Shown here piece by piece: positions 52,549 to 63,400 of a DNA stretch of 64,000 nucleotides. Position 1 is the stretch's first letter; each line of letters opens with the position of its first letter. A program made the position numbers and the translations under genes. Under the pieces are notes generated by a model, which saw only the letters and a program-made list of their open reading frames with translations, did not search any database and was not told the DNA's origin. The DNA is from Gilliamella sp. wkB171 (GTDB lineage Bacteria; Pseudomonadota; Gammaproteobacteria; Enterobacterales; Orbaceae). The DNA lies in contig NZ_LYST01000025.1 in the NCBI RefSeq assembly GCF_001693755.1, forward strand, positions 80,297 through 144,296. Reading direction: 5' to 3'.

Positions 52549-52610
52549 TTTACATAAAACTTACAGTAAAATCACAAACATTTACACCGAATTTACAACC
52601 TGTGTATACA
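52549..52610 (+). promoter_or_regulatory. TpsB promoter with phased TTACA (CpxR-like) repeats
   Basis: TTTACA or CTTACA begin at 52549, 52560, 52581 and 52592, spacings of 11, 21 and 11 bases, i.e. on one face of the helix. Read on the minus strand each pair is GTAA(A/G)-N6-GTAAA, resembling the CpxR box GTAAA-N(4-8)-GTAAA. A sigma70-type promoter, TTTACA (52581-52586) and TATACA (52605-52610), 18 bases apart, overlaps the second pair. Confidence 0.5.
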
Positions 52611-52631
52611 TATCGGTTATTACTCATTAGT

Positions 52632-52673
52632 ATGGCCGACATGGTTTTATGTGTCTATTTTGTAGCGTTGTGA
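52632..52673 (+). other. Possible 13-codon leader peptide before TpsB
   Basis: An ATG at 52632 opens MADMVLCVYFVAL, ending TGA at 52671-52673 two bases before the preferred TpsB ATG at 52676. No ribosome site is obvious. Such spacing could couple translation, or it may be chance. Confidence 0.2.
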
Positions 52674-52675
52674 TT

Positions 52676-54376
52676 ATGTCTTTCTCCGTAAAAAATTTTG
52701 TATTAACGGCTGTCATTACTATTTCGCCGTCTTGTTTATTATTCGCCGAGCCGCCACCGATAAAAGTTATTAGTGATGAGCAGCTTATTCATCAACAAGA
52801 GCGCGACAAAGCTTTACAAGAAACATTGACGCCCGCCACTCCCGATATCCGTTTATTACCGCCCTCAACCCACACAGGTGAACTTAATTTTCCTACTGAA
52901 TCATTATGTTTTGTTATCAATCAAGTGCAGTTACTTGAGCGGGATAAATTACCCTGGTTTATTCCCTTAAATAAATTGGCTAAACAAGCTGAGCACCACT
53001 GCTTAGGCTCGCAAGGTGTTAATTTATTGATGAAAGCAATACAAGACAGACTGATTAGCTATGGTTATATCACCACGCGAGTGGTGGCGCCAGAACAAGA
53101 TTTGGCAAGTGGTAAGTTGCAACTATTATTGGTTGAAGGTAAAACCCGGCATATTTATTACAGTGATGATAGTGATAACTATGCCCAGCTTTATACAGCC
53201 ATGCCAGCACGCGAAAATCATCTTCTGAATTTACGGGATATAGAGCAAGGACTTGAAAATTTACAACGATTACCGACAGTGAGTGCTCAAATGAAGTTAG
53301 TGCCGGGTGATAAACCGGGCGAAAGCGATATTGTTATTAGCCGCAAACAAAGCAAGATGTGGCGACTGGGGTTGTCAGTTGATGATTCAGGGACCAAGAC
53401 AACAGGACGAGACCAAGGCGGGGTGACATTTTACTTAGATAATCCCTTATCGCTAAGTGATTCCTTTTATGCCTCAGGTGGGCATGATATTAATGGAAAA
53501 GGTAAATATGGCTCACGCAACTATTTACTGTCTTATTCAGTCCCGTTTGGTTACTGGTCGTTAAGTGCATCTTTGTCAGGCAATAAATATCATCAAAATG
53601 TGGCAGGTCAAAATCAGGATTACCAGTACAGTGGTCGCAGCCGCAATGCCAATATACAACTGAGTTATGTGCTGCATCGAAATGAGTCACAAAAAACCAC
53701 ATTAAGTTATGGCCTAATGTTACGTCAGTCACATAACTATGTTGATAATACCGAGATTGAAATCCAACAACGAAAAACCACAAGCTGGCAATTGGGCATT
53801 GCTCACCGGCATTACATTGACAATATTACTATTGATGCCGGCGTCACTTACCAAAAAGGGGTTCGTTGGTTTAATGCAAAAAAAGCACCAGAGGAGTACA
53901 ACCCGGAAGACAATGGCAGCGCCTTGTCAGATATTTTCTTAGTTAACTTTTCTACCAATGTCCCTTTCACCTTAGGTGAACAGCACTTTCGTTATCGTTT
54001 AGATTATCAGGGACAATATACGCGTGGCTCACACTTAACTTCACCGGACCAGTTTTCTATTGGTGGGCGCTGGAGTGTTCGGGGCTTTGATGGTGAGCTC
54101 ACATTAAGAGCAGACCGCGGCTGGTATCTTCGTAATGAATTGGCCTGGCAAGCTCCCTTTAATCATGAAACCTATTTAGGTCTTGATACCGGTGAAGTAT
54201 CGGGTGGTAAAAGTGAGTATCTGCTAGGGCGACATTTAACCGGCGGTGTATTAGGAGTACGGGGAAACAATTATGGTTTTTACTATGACCTGTTTGCTGG
54301 CATGCCAATTCGCAAACCGAAAGGCTTTCAAACCAATCCGCTGGCATTAGGTTTTAGTGTGATGTGGAATTATTAG
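52676..54376 (+). CDS. TpsB/CdiB outer-membrane transporter (ShlB/FhaC family)
   Basis: 566 residues from ATG 52676, or 575 from ATG 52649; I prefer the former because MSFSVKNFVLTAVITISPSCLLFA is a normal signal peptide. After the signal and a plug-helix/linker region come POTRA domains (about residues 60-210; ISYGYITTRVVAPEQDLASGKLQLLLVEG) and a 16-strand beta-barrel. The loop-6 motif GGRWSVRGFDGE is the VRGF tip that defines Omp85/TpsB proteins. The C-terminus ends ...LGFSVMWNY, as expected for an outer-membrane barrel. It exports the giant exoprotein encoded 111 bases downstream. Confidence 0.93.
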   Translation: MSFSVKNFVLTAVITISPSCLLFAEPPPIKVISDEQLIHQQERDKALQETLTPATPDIRLLPPSTHTGELNFPTESLCFVINQVQLLERDKLPWFIPLNKLAKQAEHHCLGSQGVNLLMKAIQDRLISYGYITTRVVAPEQDLASGKLQLLLVEGKTRHIYYSDDSDNYAQLYTAMPARENHLLNLRDIEQGLENLQRLPTVSAQMKLVPGDKPGESDIVISRKQSKMWRLGLSVDDSGTKTTGRDQGGVTFYLDNPLSLSDSFYASGGHDINGKGKYGSRNYLLSYSVPFGYWSLSASLSGNKYHQNVAGQNQDYQYSGRSRNANIQLSYVLHRNESQKTTLSYGLMLRQSHNYVDNTEIEIQQRKTTSWQLGIAHRHYIDNITIDAGVTYQKGVRWFNAKKAPEEYNPEDNGSALSDIFLVNFSTNVPFTLGEQHFRYRLDYQGQYTRGSHLTSPDQFSIGGRWSVRGFDGELTLRADRGWYLRNELAWQAPFNHETYLGLDTGEVSGGKSEYLLGRHLTGGVLGVRGNNYGFYYDLFAGMPIRKPKGFQTNPLALGFSVMWNY

Positions 54377-54487
54377 GTTGAATAACAAGATGTATGTTGT
54401 GTTATGTGTATAACTAACAGCGAATAAATAAAAAACATAAAAAATAAAAATAAAGCTAAAGCTAAAGATAAGGGATAGGAATAGATT

Positions 54488-57400
54488 ATGAATAAGCGCT
54501 TATACCGAGTAATTTTTAACAAAAAACGTAATATGCAAATGGTGGTTGCTGACATTTCGAAAACAGCAAATGGTCAGGCAAAAACCACCACAGATACGCA
54601 ACAAACAGCGATTGAATCTATTTTTGCAACGCTCAAACCGATAAGCTTATTCGTATCTATTTCGCTGGGTTTTGTCACGCTGACTTCGCCGGTTTATGGC
54701 AGTCAAATAGTGGCGGATAACCAAGCTGGCCGCAACCAACAACCGATAGTGATATCAACGGCGAATGGCGTGACACAAGTCAACATTCAAACCCCGAACA
54801 ATAAAGGGGTATCGCATAACAAATACAAACAATTTGATGTATCACAGCAAGGTGCGATATTAAATAACAGCAGTAAAATCAGCCAAACACAAATTGCGGG
54901 TTATGTACAAGGTAATGAACTATTAAATAAAACCGGGCCGGCAAAAATCATATTAAACGAAGTCAATTCACGTAATCCCAGCCAATTAAACGGGGTGATT
55001 GAAGTTGCCGGTCAAAAAGCGGAGGTTATTATTGCTAACCCTTCCGGCATCACCTGTAATGGTTGTGGTTTTATTAATGCCAGTCGAGGGACACTCACTA
55101 CCGGTAAACCGATTATCAATAATGGTGAAATAAATGGTTACCAGGTTGAACAAGGACACATTACCGTAACCGGTAAAGGGCTTGACAGTTCCGGGCAAAA
55201 CTATACTGATTTGATAGCACGTACGGTATCGATTAACTCGGCAATATGGGCCAATGAAGCGAATGTAATCACCGGTCGTAATCAGGTCAGTTACGATACA
55301 CAAACTATCACCCCACTAGATAACGCTACTGACAATAAACCGGAAGTTTCGATTGATGTTTCACAGCTTGGTGGAATGTATGCTAATAGTATTCGTATGA
55401 TTGGTACCGAAAAAGGGGTGGGTGTGCATAATGCTGGTGAACTGGGTGCCAGTGCCGGCAGTATCGTTATCAGTGCCGATGGTAAAATCACCAATCAAGG
55501 CGCAATTCAGGCTCAACAAAGTATTAATATCAATAGTGTGCAAGATATTAATAACCAGAATCAAATTTACAGCAAACAAAATATTAAATTAAAAAGTGAA
55601 CAAACTATTGTTAATGATGGCTCTTTAATTGCTCAAAATAATATTACACTTGACGCAAACAAAATAAATAGTAGTAAAAATAGTCGTGTTGTGTCTGGTG
55701 TCAACGATCAAGGAAAACTAACTAATCCGGGAACTATTCTTGCATCAGCCAATAATATTAATTTTAATGGTAAAAATAGCGCAAGTGAAAAACTTTTATT
55801 AAACGCAAAAGAAGCTTTAAATCTCGATAATAGCCAAACATATGCTAATCATATTGAATTGTTTGGCAACAGCCTTTCACTTAAAGCTGCACAGCTGCAA
55901 ACAGAACAGCAACTTGATGTAATTAATTCAAACAGCATAGATACATCTAATTCAACGATTATCACTAAAAAAGGAATCACATTCTCCAGTGGTTCAATTA
56001 TTAATGAAAATAGCCAATTAATATCAGAAAGCGACATAACTTTTACTGCTAATGATATTAAAGGTAACGATTCTAAACTCGCAACAAATCAAAAAATTAC
56101 TATGCACGCAGCAGATATTGCAATGCAAAATGCGAATTTAAGTGCTAAAGGTGCTATTTCTTTATCTGCAGATCAAATCAATGCTAATAAACTTCAGCTT
56201 ATTACTGAGCAAGAGCTCAATATTGGCGCTCAAAATTTATTCACTAATCAAGCCAATATACAGGCAAAAAAAGCGATTAATATTAAATCCAATAATTATT
56301 TCGCCGATTTCCTTCAATTAATCACTGAACAATCTTTATCTTTAAACAGTCATTATTTACAGCTAAATAATTCCCAGCTAAATGTGTTGGGTGATTTTAA
56401 TGTTGATAGTCACGAATTACAAAGTGGTAGTTCACTATGGTTAGCAGGTAAAAATATTACAGTTAAATCTGACTCTATTAATAATCAATCAAGTCAACAA
56501 AAAGCAACTGGAACAATAAATTATCAATTTAATCAATTAAATAACAATAACTCAACATTAATTGGTCAATCTTTAACATTTTCAGGCAATAGCTTATATA
56601 ACCAGAATGCAAAATGGCAAAGTGGTAGCAATATTAATATTCTTGCAACAAAATTGTTTGATAACAAAACGAGCATAATGTTATCGCAAGATCAATTAAA
56701 TATTGATACACAAGAGATGGTTAATGATGAGGCAGAACTTTTTGCTGGTGGAAATTTAACCCTTCGTACGACTAAATTATTAAGTAACAATAGTGTTATA
56801 CAGTCAGATCAAGCAATCACTTTGACGGCAACTGAACAACTTGTTGCGAACGCTGCAAATCTATATTCTCAAAAGTACATGCAAATTAACAGTCAGAATA
56901 TTGACTTAACTAAAGCAAATGTTGGTGCTAAAGGTGACATAGCAATTATAGGAAAACAACAAACTTATAATAATGCTGAAATATTATCAACTGGCCAAAT
57001 TCAATTTAATGCAACAACTCTCCAAGCCAATAATGCAACGATAAAAGCAGAAAAAGAGTTAACGATTGATGCAAAACAATTTGCAGCGTTTAACGCCGCT
57101 CAGCTAGTTACTAATCAAAAATTAACGATTGACGCAGAACAAATTGAAAGCGCTAATTCGGCCATGTATGCGAAAAGTGGCATGAAAGTGCAGACTACTC
57201 AACTGAATAATCAAAACGCCAAATGGAGCAGCGAGGGAACAATTAGTTTAACCGCGCAGCAAATTAATAATAAAAAAACAACGCTACAATCCGGGCAATT
57301 AAATATCGAAACAGAGCAACTTGATAATAGCGATGCAATAATATTATCTGGTGGTGGTTTAGTTATTAATGCTAAAGATATAGACAATACTTCGGCGCAA

Positions 57401-60400
57401 ATACAAACTAAATCTGGCATTAAAATTAATGCAGATAATGCACTAAAAAATGCTAATGCGACATTGATTACTGATGGTGCTATTGATGTTACAACAGACA
57501 ATTTTATTAACACTAATGCAAAATTTTGGGCAGACCAATTTATTAATATTCATGCCACCGATGTTAATAATGAACATAGCGTTATTTTATCTAATGATAA
57601 GATTGAACTAACGGCTACTAGTGTCAATAATCAAAACAGTGAAATTAAAGCTAAGCAAGCTATTAATATTAAAACTAATGAGCTAGCAAGTGATAATGCT
57701 CAGTATGTAAGTGGAGGCAATTTAGATTTAAACAGCCAAAACTTGTCACTTAACCAAGCTAAACTTTCCAGTAAAGGTGATATCAATATTGATACTAAGC
57801 AGTTAATAAGTGACACTGCAGAATATGTTACAGAAGGTAATTTTACGCTAAAAAGCCAAATTGCATCGCTTAATCAAGCTAAAATGACAAGCAAAGGTAA
57901 TCTAAATATTGATAATCAACAGGCATTAAATATCAAAAAAGCAGTACTAACGTCGTTGCAATATTTAGGTGTGAAATCTGGCACAATTACGAGTTCTGAA
58001 TCATCAATAAATAGTGTTGGCAACCTTGACATTTCAACAACAGAATTGATTGATAATAATGCAACGTTAATGAGTGATAATGATATCAATATTTATGCTG
58101 ATAAGCTTAATACTGAATCAACAGAACTCGGTGCTCAAGGTAAAATTAACGTTAATGCACATACTCTTAAAAATAGCAATGCGAAATGGGTTGCTAATCA
58201 AGATATGATTATTAATAGTGAACAAATTGATAATGCCGGCAGCCAAATGGGGAGTGGGCAATCACTGACTATCAATACAAAGCAATTAGATAATCGAAAA
58301 GCGATGTTAAGTAGTAAAGGAAATATCAACATCACGAGTGAAAACGTTGATAATACTGCCTCAAAATTATTTAGCAATCAATCTATCAACATAAATAGTC
58401 ATTACCTTACCAATAAAGAAGCGGTACTAAAATCTGATGATTCAATTACGATTAATAGTCCAGAATTTGACAATAGTGATGCCATTTTAGTTGCCGAAAA
58501 AGCAATTACAGTAATCAGTGATAATCTTAAGAATAATAATGCGACAATACAATCACAAGCGCAAATAACCTTAAAAGCCAACCAATTTGATAATCAATCG
58601 GCATTACTATTATCGGGGCTAAAAGGAATAACAATTGATGCAGGTACGCTGAATAATCAACAGGCGAAATTATTTACAAAAGGCGATTTAGCGATTAATG
58701 CACAAGACTTGATGAATCAATATGCTAAATTAGTTAGTGAAAAATCACTTACTATTAAAGCCAATCAATTCAATAACCAAAATAGTGAATTACAAGCAAA
58801 AGCTTCGGTTAATATTGATGCGACAACAATCAATAATCAGCAAGCTAAAATGGATTCAGAACAAGATATTATTTTAAATGCTGCCAATAATATCGATAAT
58901 AGCGCTGCCAGCATGACAGCTAATGGCTTGATTAATCTTAAAGCATCAAATAATATCAATAACAGCTATGCTAACTTGTTATCTAATAATGGTATTTTAT
59001 TAGAAGCCGTAAATTTATATAATCAAGCAGCTACATTAAAAACTAATGGGCTCATAAGCATAAAAGCACAAAGTATGGATAATCAGCAATCAGATTATTT
59101 AGCAGAAAATATTATGCTTGAAAGTGACCATTTAAATAATCAATTCGCAAAATTAAATGCTAGTCATTACCTTATTATTAACGCAAAAGATTTTGACAAT
59201 AGTAAAGCAAATTTACTTGCTGATAGTATTTATTTAAAAACACAATCATTTCATGGTGATGGTGTAATTAAAAGTCAAAATGAGTTATCGCTCGATTTAG
59301 ATGAAAGTTTTATTAATGAAAATGAAATAACCACCAATGGTCATCTGTCTATTCGTACGCAAAAAGACATTATTAATAAAAATAAAATGACTGCTGGCCG
59401 ACAAATTTCATTAGAAAGTAAGCAATTAATTAACGAAAAACAATCAGAAATTAGCGCTGGCTATTTAGCACTCAATCATCAAACCATTAATAATTATGGT
59501 TTAATTAATGGTGACACAACAGTCATTCGCACCAATGTATTAGATAACTTAGAAAGTGGGCGAATATATGCTGATAATTTAGCAATAAAAGCTTCAATAC
59601 TTAATAATCGTGCACAAAATGGTGTGGCACCGGTGATTGCTGCTCGGCAAAATTTTCATTTAGGCGTTAACACTTTAAATAATTATACTCACGCTCAGTT
59701 ACTCAGCTTAGGCAATTTTATTATTGGTGGTGATCTTGATGAGAATTTAAATGTGACAGGTAATGCAGATGTCATCAACAATCACTCGGCAAATATTGAG
59801 TCTCATGGCGATTTATATATTAATGCTAATGCAATTAATAACATTAATGATCATATCATAACCGAAATGCGCAAAAGTGATGAAGCTCCAGAAATGGAGG
59901 AGTATTTTATCGCTGGTGGTAGACTTGAAAAATATTCACCTGATGAGATTTTATATCGTATCAGAAGTAAATACTTCAGAGGAAAAAGGCCTCAATCATA
60001 CGGTTGTGAGAAGCACGATAAGGGCTGTTGGTATTTATGGAAAGACATTCCCGAGTACTTAAGACCGACTGGTGCTTTATCACGAATCCAAATTAAAAAA
60101 GATGGTTATACAAGTACAAATTCTTGGCATTACAAAATCATTAAAACAAAATATCGCACTGTAGTACTAGAAACAGATCCCGGTAAAATCACTGCTGCAA
60201 ATAATATAGTCATTAAGGGACAAATATTAAATAATCAGGATAGTAAAATTGTAGCCGGTAAAACCGTTAATATTAATGTGCAACAATTAAATAACTATTC
60301 ACAAGAAACTATTTCAAAATATGTGTATTCGGGCAATAAAATAGAGCATTGGAAAAATGACACAAAAGATTATAGAGCCACCTCTACCCCTTATGATAAA

Positions 60401-63400
60401 CCTGATGAAATATTCAATGATGATAGTTTAAATTCTAATATTTTAGATCATAAAATCTTTGAACAAACTGAATTAAAAGAGGTACCGCGTGAAACAGTTA
60501 AGGTAGAAAATACCCCGACGCCAATTACAGTGAACAATGACATTAAAGAGGTCGCTACAAAGCCTGTACAACCAATACACAATACTGATATTAAACTAAC
60601 CCCGAATGATAAGAAAGTTGACAAAATATCGAATATTGCAGTACCTACAAATAAATTTGATAATGTAACGGCTATCAGTCAAAAACCTGATAATAATTTA
60701 CAAGATATTATTACTGATCATATAAACAACAATACAGCGGATAAAACACCAATCAAAGAGCCAGAATCCGCTCAAGCTGATAGCATAATGGCTCCAATCA
60801 AAACTATTAGTACATATGATCCAACTATTACCCTGCCTGATAATAGTTTATGGATTGTCAATAAATATAATCCAAGTTATATCGTTGAAACCGATCCACG
60901 TTTTACACAACGTAAAAAGTGGCTGAGTTCTGACTATATGCTTAATCGCTTAAAAGTGGATCCAAACTCAATCCAAAAACGATTAGGTGATGGTTATTAC
61001 GAACAGCAACTTATTCGTGAGCAGATTATTGGCTTAACAGGTAATCGCTATCTTCAGGGTTATCGTTCAGATCTTGAACAATATCAGGCATTAATGGATG
61101 CAGGGATAAGTTTTGCAAATCAATATGGAATTGTACCGGGTGTTGAACTATCGGCAGAGCAGATGAGAGCCATAACCACCGATATGATCTTGTTAATGAA
61201 AAAAACCATTACCGTTGATGGTGAAAACATCGATGTGTTGGTTCCACAAGTCTATATTGTTAATCGAACACAGCTAGGTACAGATGGTGCACTTATTTCA
61301 GGCGAAAATGTATTTATAAAAGGTGAACAGCTTGACAATAAAGGTTTAATACAGGCAAAAGAAAATGTTTTATTAAATGGATACAATGTCAACAATACCG
61401 GATCTATTTACGGTAATAAAGTTGGGGTAACGGCTGAAAATGATATTACCAATTATGGTAAGTTGGTGGGGGATAAATTAGTTTACTTATCAGCAGATAA
61501 TGATATTAATTTATTATCCAGCACAAGAACCCAAACAAAAGCAAGAAATTCACTGACCAATATTGATAAAACCAGCATTATTCAGGTAAATGACGGCAAT
61601 ATAATAATCGATGCAGGACATGACATTAAATCCCAGGCTGGCTGGATAATTAACAGTGGCGAACAAGGCACAACCTGGTTACAAGCGGGCCATGATGTCC
61701 AATTTACCACAGCTGACATTGAAGAAAAATTTGATTACCGAAGAAAAAAAGATTATCGCATTACAGATGAAAAAAGCGTGGTTGGCACCGGAATAAGTGC
61801 GGCCAATAATGTAAATATTATTGCAGGTAATAACATCAATGCCAAAACAGTCGATATTGAAGCGGGGAATCGATTAAATTTAATTGCAGACAATGATATT
61901 GAAATAGGCTCTTCAACCGAAACCGCCTTTTTAGATGAATTTCATAAAACTAAATCAAAAGGTTTTTTAAACAAAACCACAAGTACATCACACACCGTAA
62001 TTGATAACACGACTCAAAAAGGGAGTATGCTCAGTGGTGATAGTGTGACTATTAGTGCTGGCAATAATTTAACCGTAACCGGTAGTCAGGTAGTTGGTAC
62101 CCATGATGTCAATCTCTATGCCGATAAAGATATTACGGTTAATGCCGCAGAAGAGTCATATTACCGAAAAGAAGAAACAAAAAAGAAAAAATCAGGGTTA
62201 ATGAGCAGTGGTGGTATTGGTGTTACCATTGGTAAAGAGAAAGAGTCACTAAAACAAACCGATACCGAACAAGCTTATGTCGGTAGTGTCGTTGGCAGTA
62301 CCGACGGCAGTGTTAATATTCATGCGGGCAAAAATATTAACGTTGAAGGCAGTGATATTATTGCTAAGCAAAATATTAAAATGCAAGGTGAAAATGTCAA
62401 TATTGAAGCGTTAGATGCTAAAACTACCCATAAAGAAGAGTATAAATATCAAAAAACAGGGGTGACCGTTGCTGTTTCGGGTACAGCCAGTAACATATAC
62501 AACGCAACTCAAACACTACAACAAGCCAAAGAGCAAACCAATGATAAAACCAAAGCATTAATGGAAATTAAAGCGGGCTTACAAGCGGGTAATGCGGCGT
62601 TAGAAACAGGAGCAAATTTACAAGATGGTGTGCCTGAGGCTTCGGTGGGCATTAATATTAGCCTTGGCAGTGAAAAAACCAAACGTACGGTTAATCAAGA
62701 ACAACATACCGTGGTTAGCTCATCGGTTGCAGCGGGGCGTGATGTCTCTATCATTGCAACAGGCAATGGTGAAAGCAATAGTGGTGATATAAATGTCATT
62801 GGCAGTCAAGTACAAGCAGGTCGTAATGCAACCATTAACGCTAATCATGATATTAATATTATCGGCCAAGAAAACACGTTTAAAACCGATACTAAAGAAA
62901 AAAGTAGCAGTGGTTCGGTAAGTGTCGGGTATAACTTTGGTGGTCAAAAGAATGGATTTAATATATCAGCCAGCGGCAGTCAAAGTAAATCTCGAGAAAA
63001 AGGGAATGGAACAGACTGGACAGAAAGTGTTATAGAAGCCGGCAATAAGCTAACGATGATAACAGGCAATGATGCCAATATTAATGCTGGCCAGATAAAA
63101 GGCGACAGCGTTGTTGCTGATATTGGTCATGACCTGAATATTACCTCACAACAAGATAGTGATGAATATCATATGAAAAACAGCTCAAGCTCAGTAGGTG
63201 GCAGTTTTTCACTTGGCGGTACAAGCAGTATTAATGCGGCTAATTCTACCTCCAAAATGGACAGCAACTGGAAAAGTGTTACAGACCAGTCAGGCATATT
63301 TGCAGGTAAAGGTGGGTATGATATTAAAGTTGGTAATAATACTGACTTAAAAGGGGCGGTGATTGCATCGGAAGCCGAAGATACCGGTAAAAACAAACTT

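Noticed and set aside
54986..57513. Several open frames of 60-105 codons on the minus strand
   Set aside because: They are antisense shadows of the exoprotein gene, lacking ribosome sites and known motifs.
55500..59850. Regular 60-63 base periodicity resembling a CRISPR or satellite array
   Set aside because: The periodicity is at the protein level within one open frame; repeats are degenerate and there are no unique spacers. It is the FHA-1 beta-helix.
59877..60062. Plus-strand 61-codon frame in the exoprotein insert, suggesting a frameshift or nested gene
   Set aside because: The main frame is continuous through this region and gives a sensible sequence; the alternative frame has no family features.
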